A stretch of 64,000 nt of DNA from Hyphomonas sp. TMED17 (GCA_002172915.1 NHBW01000006.1:549210-613209); one strand, 5' to 3'. Shown: positions 49,440 to 59,012, numbered from the stretch's first letter. Numbers and translations are program-made. The notes: a model not told the origin generated them from the sequence alone.

Positions 49440-50201
49440 ATGACGGATGTGGATTGTCTTACAGAGGAACTGGTTAATGCAGACCGGATTGTGGTATTAA
49501 CCGGGGCTGGCATTTCGACCGAGAGTGGTATTCCGGACTATCGCTCCGCGGGCGGCCTGTGGCGGCAGGTCAAGCCGATATATTTTGATGATTTCGTGTC
49601 GTCTGCTGCCGCGCGTCGGGAGAGTTGGGACCGGATATTCAAGTCCGGTGGAATGATGAAAGGTGCCATGCCGAATGCCGGCCATGTCGCAGTGGCAGAG
49701 CTGGTCACGATGGGCAAAACTACCAACATCATTACCCAGAATGTCGATAATTTGCATCAGGCCTCGGGTGTGCCGGCTGAGAAAATAATCGAGCTGCACG
49801 GCAATGCCTCTTTCGCCCGCTGTCTGACGTGCGGGGCGCATCACGATTATGCGGTCTTGAAGCCAAGATGGCTCGCCGAGGAAGAGCTTACCTGTGACCA
49901 GTGCGGCGGGCTGCTTAAATCGGCGACCATTTCGTTCGGGCAGTCGATGCCTCTGGCTGAAATGGAACGCGCCGAGACCGAGGCCCGCCAGTGCGATCTG
50001 ATGCTGGTTCTGGGCACTTCACTGGAAGTCCATCCGGCTGCGGAGTTACCGCTTGTTGCGAAATATAGCGGGGCCAGGCTGGTCTTCGTCAATCTTGATG
50101 ATACCCCGCTGGACGCCCATGCCGATATTGTGATCTCGACAAAAATAGGTCCGCTTTTATCTGCCGCCATATCAAAGCTGAAAGCGCAAAAGGGGACTTA
50201 G
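49440..50201 (+). CDS. cobB: NAD-dependent protein deacylase (sirtuin, CobB-like)
   Basis: Removes acyl groups from lysine using NAD. 253 residues. The NAD-binding GAGISTESGIPDYRSAGGLW, the QNVDNLHQ motif and catalytic His in ELHGNASFARC are present. The zinc site is CLTC and CDQC. It lies 26 bp after rpoD. Its stop codon interlocks with the convergent permease gene by 4 bp. Confidence 0.94.
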   Translation: MTDVDCLTEELVNADRIVVLTGAGISTESGIPDYRSAGGLWRQVKPIYFDDFVSSAAARRESWDRIFKSGGMMKGAMPNAGHVAVAELVTMGKTTNIITQNVDNLHQASGVPAEKIIELHGNASFARCLTCGAHHDYAVLKPRWLAEEELTCDQCGGLLKSATISFGQSMPLAEMERAETEARQCDLMLVLGTSLEVHPAAELPLVAKYSGARLVFVNLDDTPLDAHADIVISTKIGPLLSAAISKLKAQKGT

Positions 50202-51532
50202 CTGGCGGTATTATCCGCTGGTTTTGCGAAGAATTTTATTGCCATGTAGACGGCTGCCCCGGTCATTATGAAAGCGATGCTCAAAAGCGCTTCGACCGGC
50301 TTTTCTTGTAATACAAAGCCGAGGGTCCAACCGGTTAAAGAGAGATAGATCAAGCCGGGAATTGGATAGAAACTTGCCCGGTAAGGGCGTTCAAGGTCTG
50401 GTTCACGCCAACGCAGAATGAACAGTCCGCCGACAGTTAAGAAGCTCATAAAAGCCAGCGTGAAGCCGGAAAAAACCAGAACGGATTCGAAGCTCGAGGT
50501 TGATACAAAAAATACAGAAATGCCGGTTTGCAAATATATGGCGCGGGATGGAACGCCGTCGATATTTGTTCTCGCAAGCATCTTAAAGCTTGGGATGTCT
50601 TCTCCGATCATTTGCAAGACACGCGGCCCGGCAATCGTCATTGCGCTAATCGTCGAGATTAACAAAGTGGCCAGAACAAAGCCCGCGAGCTTCGCACCGA
50701 TATCGCCAAAAGCCGAGCGAGCCGCGATGATGCCGACTTCGACTTTGCCGACCATAAGATCAATTGGGGCGACCAGCAGGAAGACCGCATTTAGGGCTAT
50801 ATAAAGCATCATTACGAGGAGGGTTCCGAAAACGAGTATCCGTGGAAGGTCGCGTTGTGGGCTGCCCAGTTCACTCGATATGTATGTCGCCGCATTCCAG
50901 CCTGTATAGGCATAACTAACATAGATCAGGGAGACGGCGAATGCAGCACTCGTCATTGCTGTGCCATCGCCGGGCGCCGGGAAGAATTGAATTGGTTGCA
51001 AAGCCGGCGAGCTGAATATTGCGGCAAAACAGAAGCCTAGAATAACACCGATTTTCAAAAGCGTGAATGCGATTTGCAATTGCCCGCCGGCGCGGCGTCT
51101 TCCGGCGTGCAAAAGACCTAGTCCGATTACGAGTGATGCCGCCAAGTATCGATCTACCCAGATGAAGTCGGCGCTTAGAAAGGCTGATCGGAAATAGGCG
51201 GAGAACGTCATCGCCGCCAGAGCGATCGGGGCGGAAAATCCAATCAGGGCCGAGATCCATCCACCGACGAAGCCGACACCAGGATGATAAATATGAGAAA
51301 GAAAATTATACTCGCCACCTGAGCGGGGCAGGGCAGCGCCAAGCTCGGCATAGCACATCGCGCCACACAGAGCGGCCAGTCCGCCAATGACCCAGAGCAT
51401 GATTAACGGAAATCCGGTTTGCAAATCATAGAGCTGGAAGCCGAGACTGGTAAACACGCCGGTTCCGACCATATTGGCGACGATGATGCAGAACGCCGTG
51501 AGCGCGCTGAAATTCCGATTCCCGTTGTCCAC
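50198..51532 (-). CDS. APC-family amino acid permease
   Basis: 444 residues and about 12 hydrophobic segments. Begins with FSALTAFCIIVANMVGTGVF, the TM1 motif with the helix-breaking G-x-G. A conserved CYAELGAALPRSGGEYNFLS follows. Amino acid substrate is likely, but specificity cannot be told. The upstream region 51533-51700 contains hairpins but no clear promoter. Confidence 0.9.
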   Translation of the reverse strand: MDNGNRNFSALTAFCIIVANMVGTGVFTSLGFQLYDLQTGFPLIMLWVIGGLAALCGAMCYAELGAALPRSGGEYNFLSHIYHPGVGFVGGWISALIGFSAPIALAAMTFSAYFRSAFLSADFIWVDRYLAASLVIGLGLLHAGRRRAGGQLQIAFTLLKIGVILGFCFAAIFSSPALQPIQFFPAPGDGTAMTSAAFAVSLIYVSYAYTGWNAATYISSELGSPQRDLPRILVFGTLLVMMLYIALNAVFLLVAPIDLMVGKVEVGIIAARSAFGDIGAKLAGFVLATLLISTISAMTIAGPRVLQMIGEDIPSFKMLARTNIDGVPSRAIYLQTGISVFFVSTSSFESVLVFSGFTLAFMSFLTVGGLFILRWREPDLERPYRASFYPIPGLIYLSLTGWTLGFVLQEKPVEALLSIAFIMTGAAVYMAIKFFAKPADNTAS

Positions 51533-51706
51533 TGACGACCTCGTGCTAATGCTGCCTGCCGGACGGTGCCGGCATTATGGTGATAGCTTTATAGGCCTAA
51601 GCCCGGCAAAGCAGATTGACATATAACATCTGCAAGCCGCCGGCGATGTGCAAGGCGTTTTATTCCGAATTGCACTCTGAACGGGCCTATCATTGGCCCG
51701 ACATTT

Positions 51707-51811
51707 ATGCTTATGAGCGGTGAGGAAGAGCTTCATTTGCTGAGCGCCCGCGCAAATTTAAACGGAGATCAGCGGCTCGACGAGATGATTAACCACTCCA
51801 GAAGGCTTTAA
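51707..51811 (+). CDS. Possible 34-residue leader ORF upstream of panD
   Basis: A short frame [20 protein letters not shown], continuing to [10 protein letters not shown], ends five bases before the panD GTG. Composition is protein-like and acidic, but no ribosome site precedes either ATG (51707 or 51713). It might be a small gene or leader peptide coupled to panD. Very tentative. Confidence 0.2.
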   Translation: MLMSGEEELHLLSARANLNGDQRLDEMINHSRRL

Positions 51812-51815
51812 TGTC

Positions 51816-52181
51816 GTGTTTTTGAATATGTTGAAATCCAAACTGCACTCCGCCACGGTGACCCAATGTGACCTGCATTATGAAGGTTCGGTGTCGATCG
51901 ATCTGGATTTACTGGACGCTTCGGGGATCTTGCCAAATGAGCGCGTGGATATCTGGAACGTTACGAATGGTGCACGGATATCAACTTATGCCATTGTCGC
52001 GCCGCGTGGTTCCAACGCGATTGGAATTAATGGCGCCGCGGCCCGTCACTTTGCACTGGGCGACAAGGTAATCATTGCCAGTTTCGCGCATGTCGACGCC
52101 GCAGAAGCCCGCCAGCATAAGCCGACAGTTGTATTGCTTGATGATAACAATCACCCCAAGGTACCGAGTTCGGCTTACTAG
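51816..52181 (+). CDS. panD: Aspartate 1-decarboxylase
   Basis: Pyruvoyl enzyme making beta-alanine for pantothenate. With a GTG start at 51816 the protein is 121 residues and places the self-cleavage site YEG-S at Gly24-Ser25 and the Lys at position 9, exactly as in E. coli PanD. The alternative ATG at 51828 would lose four residues. AGAAGG lies about ten bases upstream. Its stop interlocks with the convergent SIMPL gene by 4 bp. Confidence 0.95.
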   Translation: MFLNMLKSKLHSATVTQCDLHYEGSVSIDLDLLDASGILPNERVDIWNVTNGARISTYAIVAPRGSNAIGINGAAARHFALGDKVIIASFAHVDAAEARQHKPTVVLLDDNNHPKVPSSAY

Positions 52182-53032
52182 GCTGCCGGTTCCAGTCGGT
52201 CAGTCAGTTCGAAAACAACTGTGACACGCATCGTATAGCTGACTTCGCCACCGGCAACCGGTGTCGCTGCGTCGTTCTCGGCCATCCGCATGGCGGCTTG
52301 CCTGAAGGGTATGGCATTATTGCCTCCGCCTTCTTCCAGCGTGATGATCCGTTTCACCTGATAGCCGGCCTCTTCAGCATATAGCTCGGCTTTATGTCTG
52401 GCATCCCGGAGTGCCAGCCGGCGCGCTTCATCCCGGGCCAAACTTGGGTCGCTCAGCGCAAAATTAAGGCCCGAAAATGTATTGCCGCCGGCTCTGACCA
52501 AGGCATCCAAAACTTCACCCAATATATCCAGGTCGCGGACTTTCATTGTTAACTGGTTTGAGGCCTGATAACCGATCAGGCGTGCCGGAGCGCCATTCTG
52601 TCGGTTGCTATAGTCGTACTCGGCCTGCAATGACAGGTTTGAGGTCTGCAGGTCGCGTCCTTCGATGCCCGCACTCTTCAGAGTCGCAAAGACATTATTC
52701 ATTGTTCGACGGTTGATCGCCATGGCGCTCGACGCGGTATCAGCCCGGCTACTCACGCCACCTGAAATTATCGCAATATCCGGGGCTTTGCTGACCGTAC
52801 CGACGCCGTGAACTGTGAATGTGGTTTCCGGCTGTACCGAATTGGGATGAATGCGAACTATATTTTGCCGTCTAAGCAGCCGTGTCTGCGATTCCGGCAT
52901 GGTTTCTATTGCCAGCTCGGACTGGGCGTTTGCCGGTTCGGCTACGAGCGCGGGCATTATCGCAGCCAGACATAGGCCAAGCGTTGCACTGCCTATTATC
53001 AATAATTTTTTACGTCCCTGAATAATCGACAT
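52178..53032 (-). CDS. SIMPL domain (DUF541) periplasmic protein
   Basis: 284 residues. A signal peptide ([20 protein letters not shown], then cleavage near ANA) precedes a DUF541 domain: [20 protein letters not shown] and [17 protein letters not shown], continuing [19 protein letters not shown]. Family members are secreted or periplasmic and associated with oxidative stress, function unclear. A tRNA gene lies upstream on the other strand. Confidence 0.9.
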   Translation of the reverse strand: MSIIQGRKKLLIIGSATLGLCLAAIMPALVAEPANAQSELAIETMPESQTRLLRRQNIVRIHPNSVQPETTFTVHGVGTVSKAPDIAIISGGVSSRADTASSAMAINRRTMNNVFATLKSAGIEGRDLQTSNLSLQAEYDYSNRQNGAPARLIGYQASNQLTMKVRDLDILGEVLDALVRAGGNTFSGLNFALSDPSLARDEARRLALRDARHKAELYAEEAGYQVKRIITLEEGGGNNAIPFRQAAMRMAENDAATPVAGGEVSYTMRVTVVFELTDRLEPAA

Positions 53033-53135
53033 TATAACGCTCCTTTTGTTTGAAACACTTGCTAGGATGATTTAATTGAGTCATTGCGGCAATAACATGT
53101 TTGTGATTTGGAAGATTACGACATGATTAAGGCAT

Positions 53136-53212
53136 GGGCCTGTAGCTCAGTTGGTTAGAGCAGACCGCTCATAACGGTCTGGTCGGGGGTTCGAGTCCCT
53201 CCGGGCCCACCA
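53136..53212 (+). tRNA. tRNA with CAT anticodon, probably tRNA-Ile2 (lysidine-modified)
   Basis: 77 nt including an encoded CCA. The acceptor stem GGGCCTG pairs with CGGGCCC, the D-arm has AGCTCAG-TTGG-TTAGAGC, and the T-arm GGGGG-TTCGAGT-CCCTC is intact. The anticodon loop is CTCATAA between GACCG and CGGTC. The acceptor stem matches isoleucine tRNAs rather than elongator Met tRNAs of the class, so TilS modification to read AUA is likely. An elongator tRNA-Met is the alternative. Confidence 0.9.
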
Positions 53213-53308
53213 TGCCTTTTATAGTCACGTATTTTTATTAATTTTTTAGTTTGCGACACTTTCCGGTCAGAAAGTGGGGCAAGTTGGAAAAGAAATTGGG
53301 ACAATCGC

Positions 53309-53815
53309 ATGATGGTTAGGATGTCTGATGCAAACCGCTTAGCGGCTGACGTTAAGCGCGGACATTATGCGGAACTCGAAATCGAGCTGAAAAGCATACT
53401 CGCCGACGAACCGAATATGGTTGCACGCATGGCGACCATGGCATGTGTGCTCGCGACACGGTTCGAGTCGGTATTTTTCTGGACCGGGTTTTATCTCGTT
53501 GATCCCGAGCGACCAACCGAACTGGTTATCGGGCCTTATCAGGGTACGCTCGGCTGCATGCGTATTGCGCTTGGAAAGGGTGTTTGCGGAACGAGTGCGC
53601 AGAGTGGTGAAACAGTGATTGTCCCCGATGTGCATGCCTTCCCCGGCCATATTGCGTGCGACAGCCGGACGGAATCGGAAATTGTCGTTCCGATTTTCGA
53701 TAGTGCTAGCCGGTTATATGGTGTGCTTGACGTCGACAGTTGTTTGCCAGCAGCATTTGACGAGGATGATCGTGACGGCCTTGAGGCGATGTGTCGAATT
53801 CTGATGTCGGTCTAA
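53309..53815 (+). CDS. Free methionine-(R)-sulfoxide reductase (GAF domain)
   Basis: 168 residues, a single GAF domain. The three Cys of the fRMsr family fall at 83 (LGCMRI), 93 (GVCGTS) and 117 (IACDSR), the same spacing as in E. coli YebR, so the enzyme should reduce free Met-R-sulfoxide via thioredoxin. The start at 53309 has GGGA seven bases upstream; ATG at 53312 and 53321 are alternatives. Its stop overlaps the esterase stop by 4 bp. Confidence 0.93.
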   Translation: MMVRMSDANRLAADVKRGHYAELEIELKSILADEPNMVARMATMACVLATRFESVFFWTGFYLVDPERPTELVIGPYQGTLGCMRIALGKGVCGTSAQSGETVIVPDVHAFPGHIACDSRTESEIVVPIFDSASRLYGVLDVDSCLPAAFDEDDRDGLEAMCRILMSV

Positions 53816-55563
53816 GCGCCGGGCCATGGCTCGGTCTGAGTGGCAGCGACGGCATCGATGATTCTTTGCTGTAAAGTTCGTTCCAGAATATCGAGTTTTG
53901 TCGCGCGTAGCCCGTTGGCGGGGATTATTTCGGGATTAAAGGTCAGCCAGAAATCTGTTTCGGGATCATATTGCTGCCATTCCGGCAGGCCGGACCCGTT
54001 CGGGTCGCCCGTTTTTGCGAAATTGGCCCAGTATTGTCCCATGGCGACGGTCAGCTCATCGTCAGCCACGGTTCTCTCGAGAAACGGACTGTGGCTATCA
54101 AATACAAACGATATTTCGGCCGCATGAAATGCGCCAAGCGTCTGTTTTTTGCTCAATGGCAAACGATTGAACTGATAGAGCCAGCTGGGCTGGCCCATTT
54201 GGTTTAGTGATTTTGCCAGATACCGCATGTGTACGCCGAACAGATCGTCGCCGAGCATATCAATCGCGCCAGCGGTGTAATTCTGTTCCGATTGCAATCC
54301 ATAAGCGGCTACAAGAACATCTCCGTCCTCGCGGCCGTAAATATCGTAAAGTGTTTGCAGGCGGGCCGTATGTTGATCCGGAAATGGGACTTGCAGGACC
54401 GTCGGCGCATTGATTTCATCATAAAAGAGCGTGCCCTCGTCACCATTATAGCCCGCCAGTACAGGCACGCCACTGATATTCCCTTGCATGATTGCAGCGC
54501 CAATTATTTCGGGGATGACAACGCCATCAGCCGTCGGCAACAAATAGTCACGGAATTCGGGATGATTTGCGATTTGATCAATCAGTACCGGTCCCGGAAT
54601 TGACCGTAGCATGGCGGCATCGGCATCGGTATCGGCAATCCCCTGTAGGAAGTTGATACCGGCTTGATGCATGCTAAGCCGGCCGGGAATCGCTGCATCC
54701 AGTATATTGGTATTATACGTTGAGGCACCGCTCTGGAGAATGCCTTTGTGAAACAGACCCCTGCTGTCGGGGGCCGCCATCAGCTCCGAGACTGACTGCG
54801 CGCCCGCACTTTCGCCAAACACAGTCACATTTGACGGGTCACCGCCAAAGGCGCGGATATTGTCGCGTACCCATTCGAGGGCGGCAATCTGGTCGAGCAA
54901 ACCGTAATTGCCTGAGACGCCTCTGGGGTCGTCAGCACTAAGCGCGGGATGCGCCATATAACCGAACGGGCCAAGCCGGTAATTTATTGTGACCAGAACG
55001 ACGCCGTTGCGCACAAGACCATTATCCTGATAAATTTCAGACGATCCCGAGCCGGTCTGGTGACTGCCGCCATGCAACCATACCATAACCGGTTGCAACT
55101 CTTCATTCTCCAGATTTCCGGTGCGGACATTGAGGTATAAGCAATCTTCCGATTCTTGGGGTGGAGGCGCGTTCCTGTAGAGGGCGGCGACGAGTTTCTG
55201 TGTCGCCCAGGACAGCCCGAGACCTTTGACGATATCGCTGTAGAATTCAGCGCTACCGGTTCGCCTTTGCAAACATTCAGGGCCGAATGCGCGGCCATCC
55301 CTGAGGCCCTTCCAGACCGGGGCTGGTGCCGGCGGGCGCCAGCGCAAGTCGCCGACTGGCGCGGCTGCGTAAGGGATGCCGTTAAACAGAAAGATGCCGC
55401 TGTCCTTGCGGTCGATGCCGCTTTGAATGTCGCCTTGTGTGAGCGAAATTGTCGGGCCGGCCGATAATTCAGCCGCCGGACGCGTCATGAAGAAGATCAG
55501 GGCCTGATAGCCAATCAGGGCGATCAGAAGGAATGCTGAAAGAACGGTCAGGAAGGTTTTCAT
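53812..55563 (-). CDS. Type B carboxylesterase
   Basis: 583 residues from ATG 55563 (MKTFLTV), which overlaps the DUF1330 stop as ATGA. An N-terminal hydrophobic segment (TVLSAFLLIALIGYQALIFF) suggests membrane anchorage or secretion. The catalytic Ser is in FGESAGAQSV, the acid in YNGDEGTLFYDE, the His in GAFHAAEISFVF, and the oxyanion hole in WLHGGSHQTGSG. Substrate unknown. It is the last gene of the S9 peptidase, Nudix, DUF1330, esterase group. Confidence 0.92.
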   Translation of the reverse strand: MKTFLTVLSAFLLIALIGYQALIFFMTRPAAELSAGPTISLTQGDIQSGIDRKDSGIFLFNGIPYAAAPVGDLRWRPPAPAPVWKGLRDGRAFGPECLQRRTGSAEFYSDIVKGLGLSWATQKLVAALYRNAPPPQESEDCLYLNVRTGNLENEELQPVMVWLHGGSHQTGSGSSEIYQDNGLVRNGVVLVTINYRLGPFGYMAHPALSADDPRGVSGNYGLLDQIAALEWVRDNIRAFGGDPSNVTVFGESAGAQSVSELMAAPDSRGLFHKGILQSGASTYNTNILDAAIPGRLSMHQAGINFLQGIADTDADAAMLRSIPGPVLIDQIANHPEFRDYLLPTADGVVIPEIIGAAIMQGNISGVPVLAGYNGDEGTLFYDEINAPTVLQVPFPDQHTARLQTLYDIYGREDGDVLVAAYGLQSEQNYTAGAIDMLGDDLFGVHMRYLAKSLNQMGQPSWLYQFNRLPLSKKQTLGAFHAAEISFVFDSHSPFLERTVADDELTVAMGQYWANFAKTGDPNGSGLPEWQQYDPETDFWLTFNPEIIPANGLRATKLDILERTLQQRIIDAVAATQTEPWPGA

Positions 55564-55991
55564 AGCGTGCCCACAGGTTTTGCCGCCACGATGTCCGGGC
55601 GGGTGACAACCAGGTCCTGGCACAGCAGACCGGCATCGCGGTGGCGGTGCATATCGGCATAAGACGCGTGGTTTAGTGTGGCGATGAAAGCCTGCCGGTT
55701 CGGAAAAAACATGACCATCACACCATCCCAGTCGCCTTGGCCGATAAAATAACGTTCTGCCGAAGCCATTAGCAGGCAATAGCCCCCGACGTCTGATGCG
55801 GCCTTTGCGAATGCGTCGGCATATCTGCGATAGGCTGTTTCGCCCGTCTCGTCGTTTCCGAATTCTGCCTCATCGGGCTGATAGGCGGCCTTGACCCGGT
55901 ATTTCAGCAAATTGACTTGCGTAATTGGACCGTTATGGAGGTCATCGCGAAAGGCTCTAAACTGTGCGGCGGTTGGCTGGAAAGAGGGCAT
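55560..55991 (-). CDS. DUF1330 domain-containing protein
   Basis: 143 residues, of the small dimeric ferredoxin-like type: GPITQVNLLKYRVKA, then GDWDGVMVMFFPNRQAF. GGAG lies five bases before the ATG. The function is unknown. It overlaps the esterase start (ATGA), implying coupled translation. Confidence 0.85.
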   Translation of the reverse strand: MPSFQPTAAQFRAFRDDLHNGPITQVNLLKYRVKAAYQPDEAEFGNDETGETAYRRYADAFAKAASDVGGYCLLMASAERYFIGQGDWDGVMVMFFPNRQAFIATLNHASYADMHRHRDAGLLCQDLVVTRPDIVAAKPVGTL

Positions 55992-56050
55992 GATCGCTCC
56001 ATTTGTGTTAAGAGCGATTTATGTCCTTTTTTCCAAAAGTGTAGGGCCGT

Positions 56051-56617
56051 TTAAAGGGCGGGTGGTAACTTGTCCGGGTGGCGTCTGAAGTAACGCTCGG
56101 CATAAAACAGGGCAGCAGCGTGCAGGCTGTGTTGATGGGTTAATTGTTCATAATCGAGAAATTCCGAATATGGCATTTCGAAGGGCCGGATTTCTTCATT
56201 CGGATCGAGGTCCTGTTGACCTGATTGGCGGGCGCCGAGGCCGAGATAATAGGTTACCTGATTATCCTGCCAGGCCCAGTTGGCATAGGCCCGTCCAACG
56301 GCGATCATTTCGCGACAGACATAGCCGGTTTCTTCGACGAGCTCGCGGCTGGCCGCGGCTTTGAAATCGGTCTCGCCGGGATTGGACACCCCGCCGGGCA
56401 GCCCGATCGTAATTTCTGCTGCACCATGTCGATATTCTTCGATGAGGACGATATTGCCGGCATCCGTAATCGGAATGACAGTAACCCACTCGGTTTGTTC
56501 GAGGATGTGATAGGTCGGGATAATGTGGCCGTCTGCACGCTGGCAACGGTCAGTTCGCAGCGAAATAAAACGGTCCTTAAACGTTTGCTCGCTAGCAAGA
56601 ATTTTCCAGGGCTTCAT
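56051..56617 (-). CDS. Nudix hydrolase
   Basis: 188 residues. The Nudix box is at about 91-113 (GGVSNPGETDFKAAASRELV, continuing EETG), preceded by LIEEYRHGAAEITIGLP as in ADP-ribose pyrophosphatases. Substrate prediction (ADP-ribose or other nucleoside diphosphate) is by family. Start codon overlaps the S9 peptidase stop as ATGA. Confidence 0.92.
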   Translation of the reverse strand: MKPWKILASEQTFKDRFISLRTDRCQRADGHIIPTYHILEQTEWVTVIPITDAGNIVLIEEYRHGAAEITIGLPGGVSNPGETDFKAAASRELVEETGYVCREMIAVGRAYANWAWQDNQVTYYLGLGARQSGQQDLDPNEEIRPFEMPYSEFLDYEQLTHQHSLHAAALFYAERYFRRHPDKLPPAL

Positions 56618-58824
56618 GCTGGACCTCCCTGCAAGTGTCGGTTCAGAAACTGCATGCGTGTTGTCATCAGATGGCGTTCCAGTGGCGGTCCGGTAATGCC
56701 ATGGCGCTGTCCGGGATAAGTCATCAATTCGAAATGCTTACCGCGCTCCTGCAAGGCCGCCATTAATCGCGTTGAATTGTCGAATGTCACATTGTCGTCG
56801 GCCATGCCGTGAATGAGCAGAAGTGGCGTTGTCAAACGATCGAGATGGCTGAACACGCTGCTATGCTTATAGCCCTCGGGATTCGCTTCCGGCGTGCCCA
56901 TATAGCGTTCCGTGTAAAAGGTGTCATATAAAGACCAATCCGTGACAGGCGCTCCGGATATCGCGGCTGCGAATGTCCCTATCGGCGCCTGCAATATTGT
57001 CATTAGCGTCATATATCCACCATATGACCAGCCCTGAATGGCGATCCGGCTGGGGTCGACATAATCCTGTTGCTTGAGCCATTCAACGCCGGTCAACTGG
57101 TCACGAACTTCGGCGGCGCCGGTCTTGCGATAAATTGTGTCTTCAAATCGTTTGCCGCGATGGGCAGAGCCGCGATTATCGAGCCGGAACACAATATAGC
57201 CTTGCCGCGTATAGAAATTATCGCCCATACGTTCCCATTCCCGCGTAACAGTCTGCGCGTGCGGCCCGCCATAGACTTCGAGAATAACCGGATATTGCTG
57301 CGTCGGCCTGAAACCGGCGGGCTTGTGGATCGAATAATACAGATCCTGCCCGTCTTCGGCTTTAAGCTGACCGAATTCCGGTACAGTGTGGCGAGCTAAA
57401 TAAGGTGCGTAAGGGTGGGAGGAGTCGAGCCGGTTTTCCTCGATCCAGGTTATGAGCTCTCCCGACGCTGTATAAAGGCCTGTCTGGGCTGGGTGTTCGG
57501 GACCGCTGCTCCGGCCAACAAAGCTGGCGCCGTTCGGGGCCATCATAACTGACCATGACTTACCGGCCTGTGTTATCCGGACGGGTGGTCCGCCGGTTAA
57601 AGAGACAGAATATAAATGTTGTTCAAGTGGTGTATCCTTGTGGCCTGAAAAGAAGACCTGCCTGGTCTCTTCATTGACCGCAAGAATAGCCGAAACCGGC
57701 CAGTCACCAGAGGTTAGCTCGGGCCTGCGATGTTTTTCGTCTGTGGTTGGAAGGTCGGGATGCGGGAGCCATCTGATATGACGGAAGGCGCCGGTATCGT
57801 CCGATTGCAGCTTTTCCTCGGTAATAAGAATATTATGCGGGTCGACTGTGACAAAGTCTGAGGAAAGATTGACCCAGCTTGTCTGGTTTTCCGAATGTGC
57901 CGGTTCGCTTCGCCAGTCGGGCGCAAGAGCGCGGTGATAGCTGATACAGGTTTGTTCGCGATTGACCGCCTGAAACCAGATTTCGTCCTGGTTCCAGTTT
58001 ACCCGAGCGAGATAGGTGTCAGGGCCGAAGCTGGCCAGTTTGGTATGCTGCCCGGTTTCGAGCTCGTAAATATGCAAATCGACAATCGCGTTCGGCCGAC
58101 CGGCTCTTGGATAGCGTTGGGCGACCAGTTGGCTCTCATCCTTGGCAACATCCAGCCGGTCGATGATATCAACGCCGCTTTCATTAAGTTCGGTATAGGC
58201 GAGATACCGGTCCGACGCGCTCCACCAATATCCGGTATATCTCGACATTTCCTCCTGTGCGACGAACTCTGCGACGCCATAAGAAACCCCGGCATCCGCT
58301 GCGGCTGCAGGGCTGATGGGGGTTTCTTGCCCGGATATGAGGTCGACACTGTAGAGACTGCCGTCGCGAATAAAGCTCGCATATTGGCCATTAGGCGAAA
58401 TTTTCGCATCATACTCGAAGCCTTGCGATTGCGTTAAAGCCCGCGCATCGATTTCATCCCGATCGCTCAAGGTGACGAGGTAAAGTGTGCCGTTGAACGG
58501 AACGAGAATTTGGTCAGCACTTCCCCAATGGTAAGAAACGATGCCTTTTCGCGTTGCAATACGCTGGCGCTCGCGGAGCGCTTTCTCGGCCTCGTCAAGC
58601 TCGACATCATTCGGATCGAGCCAGTCGCTTTTAATCAGAAGGCTTTGCGCACCCGATGCGACGTCGAACTGCCATAAATCGAAGTGCTGGGCGTTGTCTT
58701 TGCGGTTTTTCAGAAATGTGACGCGCTGACCATCAGGTGAGAACTTCACATTTTGGGGTGCCGGCCCGGTCAATTTCGGACTGGCAAAGAGGCGTTCAAT
58801 CGTAAGCTCAGGCGTATTTGTCAT
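56614..58824 (-). CDS. S9 family peptidase (DPP IV-like)
   Basis: Prolyl-oligopeptidase-family serine peptidase, 736 residues from ATG 58824 (MTNTPEL), GAGAAG just upstream; a start at 58839 is less likely. An N-terminal beta-propeller occupies roughly residues 1-470. Catalytic Ser in GWSYGGYMTLM, Asp in LIHGMADDNVTF, His in GQRHGITGP, and the DPP IV-like EE motif appears in FVAQEEMSRYTGYWWS. No signal peptide visible. It heads the Nudix, DUF1330, esterase group. Confidence 0.92.
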   Translation of the reverse strand: MTNTPELTIERLFASPKLTGPAPQNVKFSPDGQRVTFLKNRKDNAQHFDLWQFDVASGAQSLLIKSDWLDPNDVELDEAEKALRERQRIATRKGIVSYHWGSADQILVPFNGTLYLVTLSDRDEIDARALTQSQGFEYDAKISPNGQYASFIRDGSLYSVDLISGQETPISPAAAADAGVSYGVAEFVAQEEMSRYTGYWWSASDRYLAYTELNESGVDIIDRLDVAKDESQLVAQRYPRAGRPNAIVDLHIYELETGQHTKLASFGPDTYLARVNWNQDEIWFQAVNREQTCISYHRALAPDWRSEPAHSENQTSWVNLSSDFVTVDPHNILITEEKLQSDDTGAFRHIRWLPHPDLPTTDEKHRRPELTSGDWPVSAILAVNEETRQVFFSGHKDTPLEQHLYSVSLTGGPPVRITQAGKSWSVMMAPNGASFVGRSSGPEHPAQTGLYTASGELITWIEENRLDSSHPYAPYLARHTVPEFGQLKAEDGQDLYYSIHKPAGFRPTQQYPVILEVYGGPHAQTVTREWERMGDNFYTRQGYIVFRLDNRGSAHRGKRFEDTIYRKTGAAEVRDQLTGVEWLKQQDYVDPSRIAIQGWSYGGYMTLMTILQAPIGTFAAAISGAPVTDWSLYDTFYTERYMGTPEANPEGYKHSSVFSHLDRLTTPLLLIHGMADDNVTFDNSTRLMAALQERGKHFELMTYPGQRHGITGPPLERHLMTTRMQFLNRHLQGGPA

Positions 58825-58839
58825 ATTGTCTTCTCGCAA

Positions 58840-59000
58840 TCATGCCGTCGGAGGTTTTCCGCCTGGCGAGGATTTATCTGTAGCGTCGTAAAACAGGTTG
58901 GCTAGATTTAACCGCTGTTGCGATGTCGGGGGTATTTCTGCCTGCTTGATTTTAGCGTCGAGCTGGGCGAGTAAGGCGCCTTCGTCAAATATAATGCGCA
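58840..59000 (-). CDS. Possible small ORF between S9 peptidase and ettA
   Basis: Minus-strand frame reading IIFDEGALLAQLDAKIKQAE and LNLANLFYDATDKSSPGG before a stop 15 bp upstream of the S9 start. The composition is protein-like, but no ATG or ribosome site is evident; a GTG overlapping the ettA start is one candidate. It might be a gene fragment. Only weakly supported. Confidence 0.2.
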
Positions 59001-59012
59001 GGAGTAAGCGGC

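Noticed and set aside
55564-55779. Seventy-two-residue N-terminal extension of the esterase frame
   Set aside because: It lies within the DUF1330 gene in another frame, and the hydrophobic anchor follows directly after ATG 55563.
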